Source of the DNA: Pseudomonas cuatrocienegasensis
GTDB lineage: Bacteria > Pseudomonadota > Gammaproteobacteria > Pseudomonadales > Pseudomonadaceae
Assembly (NCBI RefSeq): GCF_900110925.1
Contig: NZ_FOFP01000011.1
Location: 1 to 64,000 of the forward strand
Length of the DNA stretch: 64,000 bases
Direction: 5' to 3'
Shown: positions 54,272 to 62,629 of the stretch, piece after piece
Layout of the letters: the number at the start of each line of letters is the position of its first letter
Numbering within the stretch: position 1 is the stretch's first letter
Made by a program: the position numbers and the translations under genes
The notes under the pieces: generated by a model
Database searches by the model: none
The model's input: the letters and a program-made list of their open reading frames with translations, nothing else
What the model was told of the DNA's origin: nothing

Positions 54272-55816
54272 GGCGGCAGGCGCTGTAAACGATAGACTTT
54301 GCAGCGCGTGTCGGCAGCGGCCTTCAAGCCGGCGACGCAGGCCCTGGTCGTCGATCAGCAAGGCCCCACCCTGGGCTTCGGCAGCGCGGCCCCAATCCTC
54401 CAGCAACTCCATGCAGGCATGGTCGATGTACTGCAGCTGGGTCAGTGGTACGGACAGCTGGGTGCTTGGGGCAATCTGCGCCAGGGTGCTGGCCAGTTGC
54501 GGTACCTTGAGGAAGGTCGCCGTACCCATCAGGCGCAGTTCGGCCTGCTGGGGGCCCTGTTCGACCAGCACGATCTTCAAGCGCGCTGCCTTCCACACCA
54601 GTTTCAGCAGGGTCAGGGCGAAGCCCAGCAGCACACCAGTGAGCAGGTCGACCAGGACGATGCCCGCGGCGGTGGCCAGGTAGATCAGCCAGGGCACCCG
54701 GCCATACCGGCTCAGGCCACGCAGGGCCTTGAGGTCCACCAGTTTGCAGCCGGTGTAGACCAGCACGCCCGCCAGGCTGGCGATAGGAATGCTCTGCAGC
54801 AGGCTTGGCAGCAACATGACGAACGCCAGCAGCCAGGCGCCATGCAGAATCGCCGAGGCCCGGGTCATGGCACCGGCCTGGACGTTGGCCGAACTGCGCA
54901 CGATTACCCCGGTCATCGGCAGCGCGCCGAGCACGCCGCAGAGCATATTGCCGACGCCCTGGGCGCTGAGTTCGCGGTCCAGATTGGAGCGGGCGCCAGT
55001 GTGCAAACGGTCCACCGCAGCAGCGGACAGCAGGGTCTCGGCGCTGGCGATAAAGGCCATGGCCACGGCGCCGATCAGCACATGCGGGTTGGCCAAGCCG
55101 AGCAGGTCCGCCGGGCGCAGCCAGTCGATGGCTTCGGCCAGGGTCGCCGGCACCTCGACGCGGTTGACCTGCAGGCCCAGCCAGAGGCTGGCCAGGGTCG
55201 CCAGGACGACACCGATCAAGGCACCGGGCACCAGACGCAGCGCCTCCGGCCGCCAGCGCGCCCACAGCAGCATGCAGGCAATGGTGCCGCCACCCAAGGC
55301 AGCGGCTTGCAGTGCCTGCCCATCGGGCCAGGCCGTCCAGGCGGACTGCAAGGTCGCCGGTAGCGCCAGCAGATTCGCCAACCCCGCAGCCTGAGGCGCC
55401 TGGTCGAACAGTACGTGCACCTGTGAGAAGACAATCAGCAGCCCGATACCGGCGAGCATGCCATGCACCACCGCGGGCGCAGTAACGCGGAACCAGCAGC
55501 CCAGACGCAGACGCCCGGCGCATAACTGAAGAAACCCGGCGAGCAGCAAAATCGGCCCGAGCATGGCCAGGCCATGGGCTCGTACCAGCTCGAAGACCAG
55601 CACCGCCAGCCCTGCGGCCGGGCCACTGACCTGTAGCGGCGAGCCGGCCAGCCAGCCGACCACCAGACCGCCGATAATACCGGTGATCAGGCCCTTGGCC
55701 GGCGGTACGCCGGAGGCGATGGCGATGCCCATGCACAAGGGCAGGGCGACGAGAAACACCACGATGGACGCCAAGGCGTCCCGCGGCAATGTGGCGGAAA
55801 AAGGTGTGGCGGTCAT
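54266..55816 (-). CDS. SulP-family anion permease with STAS domain
   Basis: A 516-residue inner-membrane transporter with ten or more helices and the SulP signature region (VALPLCMGIAIASGVPPAKG, followed by TGIIGGLVVGWLAGSPLQVSG), then a cytoplasmic STAS domain (about 400-500, LTQLQYIDHACMELLEDWG). Family members carry sulfate, bicarbonate or other anions. The carbonic anhydrase genes next door suggest bicarbonate. ATG 55816 has an AGGAG site; the longer frame starts without one. Confidence 0.88.
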   Translation of the reverse strand: MTATPFSATLPRDALASIVVFLVALPLCMGIAIASGVPPAKGLITGIIGGLVVGWLAGSPLQVSGPAAGLAVLVFELVRAHGLAMLGPILLLAGFLQLCAGRLRLGCWFRVTAPAVVHGMLAGIGLLIVFSQVHVLFDQAPQAAGLANLLALPATLQSAWTAWPDGQALQAAALGGGTIACMLLWARWRPEALRLVPGALIGVVLATLASLWLGLQVNRVEVPATLAEAIDWLRPADLLGLANPHVLIGAVAMAFIASAETLLSAAAVDRLHTGARSNLDRELSAQGVGNMLCGVLGALPMTGVIVRSSANVQAGAMTRASAILHGAWLLAFVMLLPSLLQSIPIASLAGVLVYTGCKLVDLKALRGLSRYGRVPWLIYLATAAGIVLVDLLTGVLLGFALTLLKLVWKAARLKIVLVEQGPQQAELRLMGTATFLKVPQLASTLAQIAPSTQLSVPLTQLQYIDHACMELLEDWGRAAEAQGGALLIDDQGLRRRLEGRCRHALQSLSFTAPAAS

Positions 55817-55939
55817 AACAGAGGTCTCCTGCAAGTCCATGCGGGAAGCGCGCCGCGCCCCAAATAAAGGCTATGTCCCAACATCGTGTTGCATCCCGTG
55901 CAAGCCATCACGCAGCACCAGGGTGAACTACCGAACACG

Positions 55940-56034
55940 CGTAGGAGCCCCGCCTCGGGGCGAATCGATTGCAGCCATTCAGTTATTTCGGCGTTGCCCA
56001 TGGCATTCGCTGCGGGGCGCGGCTTCCACAAAAG
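55940..56034. repeat. REP-like element, family A, divergent copy
   Basis: GTAGGAGCCCCGCCTCGGGGCGAA and, 60 bases on, CATTCGCTGCGGGGCGCGGC followed by TTCCAC form a diverged inverted pair of the family A type. It lies between the SulP gene and the first carbonic anhydrase gene. Confidence 0.6.
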
Positions 56035-56105
56035 CATCGGCGCCGTGCAACAGGGAACTGGGACAGAGCCAAAATAAAGGGGCGTGCGCGGCAGCGCAGC
56101 GAGTA

Positions 56106-56816
56106 TCAGGCGCTGTAGCGCGCCGCGGGGGTGGCCGTGGGTGTCTGCTCACCGTCCAGCGGCAGGAAGCGGCCCAGGACGGCGTCGTAGGCGCGGATCT
56201 CGCAGCGGGCGATGTCATACACCCAGCCGTGGATCGCCAACTGACCGCTGGCCAGGCGCGAGGCGACGGCCGGGTGCGTACGCAGGTGGGTGAGCTGAGC
56301 GATGACGTTTTCCTCGGTGAGCACGCCCAGGGTGGTGTGGTCGGCGCAACCGCAGTTATCGGCCACCAGGGTGCGGGCCGCCTCGCTGTGGCGCAGCCAG
56401 GCCTTGACCGTGGGCATGCCCTTCAAGCTGTCCGGGGCGAGCACCGCCTTCATCGCGCCACAATCGGAATGCCCGCAGATGATGATGTGCTGCACGCCCA
56501 AGGCCAGCACCGCGTACTCGATGGCCGTGGACACGCCGCCCATCATCTGGCCATAGGGCGGCACCACGTTGCCGACATTGCGGGTGACGAACAGGTCGCC
56601 GGGGTCGCTCTGGGTGATCAGTTCGGGGACGATGCGCGAGTCGGCGCAGGTGATGAACATCGCGCGCGGCTGCTGCTGGTTGGCCAGGCGCTTGAACAGC
56701 GCCTGCTGCTGGGGAAACACATCCCGGCGAAAACGCCGAAAGCCATCGACGATACGTGCCAGGGACGCATCGGCCGAGTCATTGGGGGCTGGGGTAAGGC
56801 GGGACGCTTCAGCCAT
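56106..56816 (-). CDS. Beta-class carbonic anhydrase, first tandem copy
   Basis: A 236-residue beta-carbonic anhydrase that interconverts CO2 and bicarbonate. Zinc ligands lie in ITCADSR (Cys, Asp) and GHSDCGAMKAV (His, Cys). About two thirds of its residues appear identical to the second copy 0.5 kb upstream, so the pair is a tandem duplication. An AGGAG site precedes ATG 56816. With the SulP permease it suggests bicarbonate or pH handling. Confidence 0.93.
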   Translation of the reverse strand: MAEASRLTPAPNDSADASLARIVDGFRRFRRDVFPQQQALFKRLANQQQPRAMFITCADSRIVPELITQSDPGDLFVTRNVGNVVPPYGQMMGGVSTAIEYAVLALGVQHIIICGHSDCGAMKAVLAPDSLKGMPTVKAWLRHSEAARTLVADNCGCADHTTLGVLTEENVIAQLTHLRTHPAVASRLASGQLAIHGWVYDIARCEIRAYDAVLGRFLPLDGEQTPTATPAARYSA

Positions 56817-57303
56817 GTTCTGCTCCTTGAGTTCAGGTCTCGATAAGGGCCGCCACGCTTCGGCGCGACGCACTGTGACCAGCTGGTCACGTGAGGCACA
56901 CCTTAGCCAGCCAGTCTTAATCGAAACTGAACGAAGGGCTCTAGAACGGCTATTTCAGACAGCGGAAGGACGAACGGTAGCTGGCCATTGGCCGGCCGCC
57001 GTCAGGTGGGGCTGCCGTTTCCGGGCAAACCGTGGCGCGCCGCAAAGCCTTGCAGCCATGGCGCGGCGTGGTGGGAGGCATGGCGGATACACCAGTGGGA
57101 ACCGCGACCCGCGGCGAAAGGTGGGCATCCCGCGCTGCCGCTGAAAGCAGCGCTTGGTAACCTGAGTCGGGCCGCGCAGTTCGGGGGCAACGACACCCTG
57201 AGCCTGGCCTCCCGGGTATCGCTGGGCTCGACCCAGGCTACTTTTGCACGCGTAGGGTGGAGAGGAAATCCATAACGCGGTGCATCGAAGCAGCAGCTGA
57301 TGC
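56817..57303. other. Gap between the two carbonic anhydrase genes
   Basis: This 487-base stretch shows no reading frame with recognisable similarity. It includes a stretch like common Pseudomonas intergenic repeats (GGGTATCGCTGGGCTCGACC, then CAGGCTACTTTTGCACGCG). It may hold the promoter of the first copy near its left end. Nothing else was seen. Confidence 0.5.
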
Positions 57304-58032
57304 TTATTCCTGCGGGTAACGCGCGCGCGGCGTGGCCATCGGCACCTGGTCGCCATCGAGCGGCAGGAAGCTGCCCAGCTCGGCGTCGTAGGCTTTGATC
57401 TGGCTGGTCTCGATGTCGTACACCCAGCCGTGGATAAACAGCTGACCGCGGGCCAGCTTGGCCGCCACCGAAGGGTGCGTGCGCAGGTGGTCGAGCTGGG
57501 CCACGACGTTCTCTTCGGTGAGCACGTCGAGGGTTTCCTGATCGTTACTGCAGTTGCAGTTCTCCGCCACCACGGTGCGCGCCACTTCGGCATGGCGCAG
57601 CCAGGCCTTGACCGTGGGCATGGTTTCCAGCGACTGCGGGTTGAGCACCGCCTTCATCGCGCCGCAGTCGGAGTGCCCGCAAATGACGATGTGCTGCACG
57701 CCCAGGGCCATCACCGCGTACTCAATGGCGGTGGAAACGCCGCCCATCATCTGCCCGTAGGCCGGCACCACGTTGCCGACGTTGCGGTTGACGAACAAAT
57801 CGCCCGGCGAGCTCTGGGTGATCAGCTCGGGCACCACCCGCGAGTCGGCGCAGGTGATAAACATGGCGCGCGGGTTTTGCGCAGTGGCGAGCTTCTTGAA
57901 CAGCTCCTCCTGCTGCGGGAACACCTCGTTGCGAAAGCGTTTGAAGCCATCGACGATGCTCTGCAACGCCTGATCGGCGGTTTCGTTGCCTTCATGGGTG
58001 TGCAGTGGAATCACATGGTGTTTGTAAGGCAT
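57304..58032 (-). CDS. Beta-class carbonic anhydrase, second tandem copy
   Basis: A 242-residue beta-carbonic anhydrase with the same zinc motifs (ITCADSR and GHSDCGAMKAV). It differs from the first copy by an N-terminal His-containing stretch (MPYKHHVIPLHTHEG) and by CNCSNDQETLD where the other has CGCADHTTLG. Both appear active by residue content. In P. aeruginosa a single gene (PA0102) occupies this place, from memory. Confidence 0.93.
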   Translation of the reverse strand: MPYKHHVIPLHTHEGNETADQALQSIVDGFKRFRNEVFPQQEELFKKLATAQNPRAMFITCADSRVVPELITQSSPGDLFVNRNVGNVVPAYGQMMGGVSTAIEYAVMALGVQHIVICGHSDCGAMKAVLNPQSLETMPTVKAWLRHAEVARTVVAENCNCSNDQETLDVLTEENVVAQLDHLRTHPSVAAKLARGQLFIHGWVYDIETSQIKAYDAELGSFLPLDGDQVPMATPRARYPQE

Positions 58033-58198
58033 GCCGTGAACCTCTGAGTACCTGGAAAAAATGCTGTTACACCGACAGCTGCGGCGGCTGGCAAGTCACA
58101 CACCAGTGTCACCTCAGGCAGGTGGCGCGACAATCTGCAGGTACGACTAATTATTTGGTTATGCCCCACTGCGGTGTTGCACGGCGTCGCTGCTTTTC

Positions 58199-58290
58199 GT
58201 GGGAGTCGCGCCCCGCGACGAATGCCATGCGCACGCCGAAGTCACTGAACGGCTGCAAACGCTTCGCGCCGGGGCGGCGCTACGGGCGTC
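58199..58290. repeat. REP-like element, family A
   Basis: GTGGGAGTCGCGCCCCGCGACG and, 60 bases on, CTTCGCGCCGGGGCGGCGCT then ACGGGCG form a family A inverted pair. The following GGGAACAGACC matches part of the inverted repeat at the left end of the window. Confidence 0.7.
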
Positions 58291-58343
58291 GCGTTTATGG
58301 CCTGCATGCAACTGCAACAGTCAATGGGAACAGACCTAGGCGC

Positions 58344-59402
58344 TCAAAGCAGGCTCAGCTGAGCACCTGGCGGGGCGAAGCGTGAGCAGTCCAGGCCATC
58401 CAGCTGGCGGCCGTCCAGGCCAAAACGGCGCCGCGCCAGGCGAAAACGCTGGGCCAGCAAGTCGGCAAAATGCCCCTCGCCGCGCATCCGCGTGCCAAAG
58501 CGGCTGTCGTAATCCTTGCCGCCGCGGGACTGGCGAATCAGGCTCATGACATGGGCCGCGCGCTCGGGGAAGTGCGCCTGTAGCCACTGCTCGAACAGCT
58601 CGGCGATTTCCAGCGGCAGGCGCAGCAGTACGTAGCCGGCCGAGCGCGCGCCGGCATCGCGGGCGGCTTCGAGCAGGTGCTCGAGCTCCATGTCGTTGAT
58701 CATCGGGATCATCGGCGCGCACATCACACTGACCGGCACCCCGGCCTCATGCAGCGTGCGCATGGCCCGCAGGCGAGCCTTGGGCGAGGCCGCACGGGGC
58801 TCCATGATGCGTTTGAGCTCATCGTCCAGGGTGGTCAGGCTGAACGCCACGCTGACCAGATTCTGCTCGGCCAGTTGGGTCAGCAAGTCGAGATCGCGCA
58901 GGATCAGCGCGCCCTTGGTAATCAAATGCACCGGGTGTTTGTAGCGCAGAAGAATTTCCAGGGCCTGACGGGTCAGGCGCTGCTCACGCTCGATCGGCTG
59001 ATAGGCATCGGTGTTGATGCCCAGGGCAATCGGCTGCGGCACGTAACCAGGCTTTTGCAGCTCTTCCTCCAAGCGACTGGCGAGGTTGGTCTTGGCGATC
59101 AGCCGAGTCTCGAAATCCAGCCCTGGGGAGAGGTCCCAGTAGGCGTGGCTGGGCCGGGCAAAGCAGTACACGCAACCATGTTCACAGCCGCGGTAGGGGT
59201 TAACCGAGCGATCGAAGCCGACATCCGGCGACTGGTTGCGGGTGATCACTGTGCGGGCGCGCTCCTGACGGATCTCGGTGGCGCGGGTCTGCGGCGTTTC
59301 CTCCTGATACCAGCCGTCGTCCTCGGCCTCCGAACGGGTCGGGGCGAACCGGTTATGCGGGTTATGGGCCGTACCACGACCACGGGGCGGCAAAAGGGAC
59401 AT
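58344..59402 (-). CDS. Radical SAM protein, PA0069 / spore-photolyase-like family
   Basis: A 352-residue radical SAM enzyme with the iron-sulfur motif CEHGCVYC (about residue 75), followed by a SAM-binding barrel (TKGALILRDLDLL, VSVAFSLTTLDDELKR). Members of this family are related to spore photoproduct lyase, so a DNA-repair or nucleotide role is possible but not shown. A near-perfect LexA box lies about 20 bases upstream of the start, making it an SOS gene, as reported for PA0069. Confidence 0.9.
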   Translation of the reverse strand: MSLLPPRGRGTAHNPHNRFAPTRSEAEDDGWYQEETPQTRATEIRQERARTVITRNQSPDVGFDRSVNPYRGCEHGCVYCFARPSHAYWDLSPGLDFETRLIAKTNLASRLEEELQKPGYVPQPIALGINTDAYQPIEREQRLTRQALEILLRYKHPVHLITKGALILRDLDLLTQLAEQNLVSVAFSLTTLDDELKRIMEPRAASPKARLRAMRTLHEAGVPVSVMCAPMIPMINDMELEHLLEAARDAGARSAGYVLLRLPLEIAELFEQWLQAHFPERAAHVMSLIRQSRGGKDYDSRFGTRMRGEGHFADLLAQRFRLARRRFGLDGRQLDGLDCSRFAPPGAQLSLL

Positions 59403-59422
59403 AGGCAGGCTCCGGCAAAATA

Positions 59423-59438
59423 CTGTCTATATATACAG
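59423..59438. promoter_or_regulatory. LexA (SOS) box
   Basis: CTGTCTATATATACAG is a CTG-N10-CAG site inside TACTGTCTATATATACAGTT, one base from the E. coli consensus TACTGTATATATATACAGTA. It lies just upstream of the radical SAM gene, so DNA damage should induce it. Confidence 0.85.
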
Positions 59439-59533
59439 TTATTATCACCGCAGCCCAAGTACTCGCCGTCGCCCCAACCGGTAGCCTGGGTTGAGCAAAG
59501 CGATACCCGGGAACAGGTTCCTGCAGGATCGCC

Positions 59534-60523
59534 TCAGCTCGCCACCGTTTCCCGCTCACCCTCCTCGCGCTGTGCATAACGCTGGGCCAACACCGCGCAG
59601 ACCATCAACTGAATCTGGTGGAACAGCATCACCGGCAGGATCAGCAGACCAATGGTGCTGCTGGCAAACAGCACCTGGGCCATGGGCACACCGGTGGCCA
59701 GGCTCTTTTTCGAGCCGCAAAAGAGGATGGTGATGCGGTCTTCCACGCTGAACCCCAGCCACTTGCCGAGCAGGTGAGTGAGCAACAAGGCCAGCGTCAG
59801 CAGCACGCAGCAGGCCAGCACCAGAGCGGCCAGGGTCGGCAGCGGCACCGTCTGCCACAGGCCTTCGATCACCGCCGCGCTGAACGCGGTGTAGACCACC
59901 AGGAGGATCGAGCTTTGGTCGACGTACTTGAGCCAATCCTTGTTGCGCCCGACCCAGGCACCGATCCAGCGCCGTGCCAGTTGCCCGGCCACAAAGGGCA
60001 CCAGCAGTTGCAGGGTGATCTTGCCGATGGCGTCCAGGGTCGAGCCACCGCTACCGTGGACATCCATCAACAGCGCCACCAGCAACGGCGTGAGGAAGAT
60101 ACCGAACAGGCTGGAGGCCGCCGCGCTGCAGATCGCCGCAGGCACATTGCCCCGCGCCAGGGAGGTGAAGGCAATGGCCGACTGCACCGTGGCCGGCAGC
60201 GCGCAGAGGTAGAGCATGCCTAAGTACAACTCGGTGCCGATCAGCGGCGACAGCAGCGGCTTGAGCGCCAGGCCGAGCAGCGGAAACATCACGAAGGTGC
60301 AGAAAAACACCAGCCCATGCAGGCGCCAATGCCCGGCCCCAGCAATGATCGCCTCGCGCGAGAGCTTGGCGCCGTGCATAAAAAACAGCAGAGCAATAGC
60401 AAAGTTGGTCACCCAGCCGAACACCACGGCCACCTGGCCCGAGGCGGGCAGCAGCGTGGCGGCGCCGACCACGGCGAGCAGGGTCAGGGTGAAGTTGTCG
60501 GGCAACAGGCGGGAACGGGCCAT
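59534..60523 (-). CDS. Bile acid:sodium symporter-like transporter (SBF-like family)
   Basis: A 329-residue membrane protein with about ten helices of the BASS/SBF-like fold (PF13593 type). Conserved features include ALLFFMHGAKLSREA, CALPATVQSAIAFTSLARGN and FCGSKKSLATGVPMAQ. Substrate unknown. ATG 60523 is chosen over one 18 codons upstream because similarity starts there. It is divergent from an AraC regulator 99 bases away, probably its controller. Confidence 0.85.
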   Translation of the reverse strand: MARSRLLPDNFTLTLLAVVGAATLLPASGQVAVVFGWVTNFAIALLFFMHGAKLSREAIIAGAGHWRLHGLVFFCTFVMFPLLGLALKPLLSPLIGTELYLGMLYLCALPATVQSAIAFTSLARGNVPAAICSAAASSLFGIFLTPLLVALLMDVHGSGGSTLDAIGKITLQLLVPFVAGQLARRWIGAWVGRNKDWLKYVDQSSILLVVYTAFSAAVIEGLWQTVPLPTLAALVLACCVLLTLALLLTHLLGKWLGFSVEDRITILFCGSKKSLATGVPMAQVLFASSTIGLLILPVMLFHQIQLMVCAVLAQRYAQREEGERETVAS

Positions 60524-60622
60524 GGCAGCATCCTGGGCAGGGGCAACGACAAAGGTTGCAAAATATGACCGCGCCACTCTACCGTGATCATCCGTTACCG
60601 ACTAACGCGATAAAGCCAGAGA

Positions 60623-61414
60623 ATGTCGACTAACAGACAGCCCGATCTGCCCGAACGCCAGGTGCCGCAGCTGCCCGCCCTGCCACGGCCGCTGTACGCG
60701 CGCAGCGAATCCCTGGCCCAGCAGATGAGCACCGCGCGGCATTGCCATACCTGGGTGCAATTGTCGTATGCGATCCAGGGCGTGCTGCATGTGCACACGG
60801 CTGCCGGGCGCTTCGTCGCGCCGCCACAGCGTGCCATCTGGATACCGGCGGGGGTCGAGCACGAAGTGATCAGCTCGCCGAACACCGAAATGCGCAGCCT
60901 CTACCTGGCCGCCGAGGCCACCGCCGACGCCCCGCGCCACTGCCGGGTGCTGGAAGTAAACGCTCTGACCCGCGAGCTGATCCGCCGTTTTGCCGAGCTG
61001 CCGGTGGCCTACGACGAACAGGGCGCCGACGGACGCCTGGCCAATGTGCTGCTCGACCAGTTGCTGACGGCCCGCGAACTGGGCCTGTCGCTACCGCTGC
61101 CCCGCGACGCACGGCTGCAGCAGCTGTGCCAGACGCTGCAGGCTCAACCCGACGACCCCTGCAGCCTGGCGCACTGGGGCCAGCACCTGGGCGTCTCGGA
61201 GAAAACCCTCAGCCGCCTGTTTTTACGCGACACCGGCCTGACCTTCCGCGCCTGGCGCCAACGCCTGCGCCTGCTCGGCGCCCTCACCCCGCTGGAGCAA
61301 GGCCAACGCGTCACCGACGTCGCCCTGGCCTGCGGCTACGACTCCACCTCGGCCTTTATCGCCGCATTTCGCCAGCAGTTTGGGGTAACGCCGGGGGAGT
61401 TTTTTCGCGGCTGA
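60623..61414 (+). CDS. AraC-family transcriptional regulator
   Basis: A 263-residue regulator with an N-terminal cupin sensor (about 40-95, HCHTWVQLSYAIQGVLHVHT) and two C-terminal helix-turn-helix units (LGVSEKTLSRLFLRDTG and VTDVALACGYDSTSAFIAAF). It probably senses a small molecule and acts on the divergent SBF-like transporter gene. ATG 60623 starts 99 bases from that gene. It converges with the DUF1835-type gene, one base away. Confidence 0.85.
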   Translation: MSTNRQPDLPERQVPQLPALPRPLYARSESLAQQMSTARHCHTWVQLSYAIQGVLHVHTAAGRFVAPPQRAIWIPAGVEHEVISSPNTEMRSLYLAAEATADAPRHCRVLEVNALTRELIRRFAELPVAYDEQGADGRLANVLLDQLLTARELGLSLPLPRDARLQQLCQTLQAQPDDPCSLAHWGQHLGVSEKTLSRLFLRDTGLTFRAWRQRLRLLGALTPLEQGQRVTDVALACGYDSTSAFIAAFRQQFGVTPGEFFRG

Positions 61415-61415
61415 T

Positions 61416-62195
61416 TCAAAGGCTGCGGCGCACCTGCAGCCCGCGGTAGCCGTACTCACCCGGCTCGCCGCTGATATGCAACACGCCTGCTGCGGCCAGC
61501 TCGCGGGCACGCCAGAGCAGAAAGGTGTCGGTGGCGAAGAAGCCGTCGTTGCGCGCCATCACCTCGGCCATCAGCCGCGCCAGAGGTTGCGCTTCATCGC
61601 GGGCATGGCGCAGTAGATCGGCATCGATGCGCTGGTAGTCCTCGCCGGCAAAGTCGCCCGCCTGCCAGCGGTGAATCAGCGCATTGTCTGCCTGCACGGC
61701 ACGCCATTGGGCGGCCAGGGCCTGGCGCCGTGATGCGGCGATTTCACGGGGTTGGGCCAGGGCCACCAACGCGTCGGGTGCATGCATGGCCACCGCCTTG
61801 CGCATCTCGACGCGGCTGTCGCCGGTGCCGCAAGGCACTTCCCAGAGCGCCAGCGGGCTGTGTTCCAGGGCATGGGCCACACGCGCCAGCAGCAGTTGCT
61901 CGCTGGCACTGTCGCCATGCCAGACGGTGACCGGTTGCGCCTGTTCAGCCAGGGCGGCGAGCCAACGGGCATCGGCGGGCAGGACAGTGGCGAAAGCCGG
62001 TGCAGGATGCACCGACTCGGGCCACAGCGTCTGCCAGAACGCCACGCGCGCCGCGCAAGGTGGCGTGTCGACATCCGCCAGCGGACCGACGGCGAGGTCG
62101 TCGCGCAGCACGCGCAAGCCCGTTGCCGCTGCGGCCTCGCCAATCACCTGAGTGACCCCGGCGACCGCGTTATCACCACAGACCAGATGCCACAT
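61416..62195 (-). CDS. DUF1835/DUF3658 domain protein
   Basis: A 259-residue soluble protein starting MWHLVCGDNAVAGV, typical of DUF1835, with a second C-terminal winged domain of DUF3658 type (about 180-259, NDGFFATDTFLLWRARELAA). The function is unknown. It has no signal peptide. The stop is one base from the convergent AraC gene. Confidence 0.72.
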   Translation of the reverse strand: MWHLVCGDNAVAGVTQVIGEAAAATGLRVLRDDLAVGPLADVDTPPCAARVAFWQTLWPESVHPAPAFATVLPADARWLAALAEQAQPVTVWHGDSASEQLLLARVAHALEHSPLALWEVPCGTGDSRVEMRKAVAMHAPDALVALAQPREIAASRRQALAAQWRAVQADNALIHRWQAGDFAGEDYQRIDADLLRHARDEAQPLARLMAEVMARNDGFFATDTFLLWRARELAAAGVLHISGEPGEYGYRGLQVRRSL

Positions 62196-62225
62196 AGACC
62201 CTCCTTGGACGCTTAAGACTTATGG

Positions 62226-62308
62226 GTAGGAGCGAAGGGGGCGCCTAGCCTTTATTCGCGATGGGGTTTGAACGCGCTGGAAGTATCGCGAATAAATTCG
62301 CTCCTACA
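62226..62308. repeat. REP-like element, family B, short copy
   Basis: The ends GTAGGAGCGAAGGGGGCGCC and CGCGAATAAATTCGCTCCTAC are the same as in the copy at 19.9 kb, but the middle is only about 25 bases long. This minimal form shows the core unit of the family. Confidence 0.75.
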
Positions 62309-62344
62309 GGGGATCGCGCGGCTGATGCTAGAGCTCTCGCCAAA

Positions 62345-62629
62345 CTACTCGCTCGGCTTCTTCAACTTCGGATTGGGAAAAAACTGCACGGCCTGGACCT
62401 TGGGGTCGGCGGCCTTGGGTTTCAGGGCGCTGATATTGACTCGCGTCGGCAGCTCCTTGGGCACCGAATTGCCGCGCGCATCGAGGGTGTCGGCGTAACC
62501 GCAGCCCACGCATTCGCGGTGCGGCACGCCGTCTTCGTCCCACATCTGGATCTTGTCCATTTCGCTGCACGCCGGGCACACGGCACCGGCGATAAAGCGT
62601 CGCTTGCGCACCTCAGGACCTTCGCTCAT
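62345..62629 (-). CDS. YheV-family zinc-ribbon protein
   Basis: A 94-residue protein with two CPAC/CVGC pairs (AVCPACSEMDK and ECVGCGYAD) forming a zinc ribbon. It is the usual small gene next to prlC in gammaproteobacteria (YheV). It may be a metal-binding accessory. Its start overlaps the prlC stop by four bases, so the two are co-translated. Confidence 0.82.
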   Translation of the reverse strand: MSEGPEVRKRRFIAGAVCPACSEMDKIQMWDEDGVPHRECVGCGYADTLDARGNSVPKELPTRVNISALKPKAADPKVQAVQFFPNPKLKKPSE

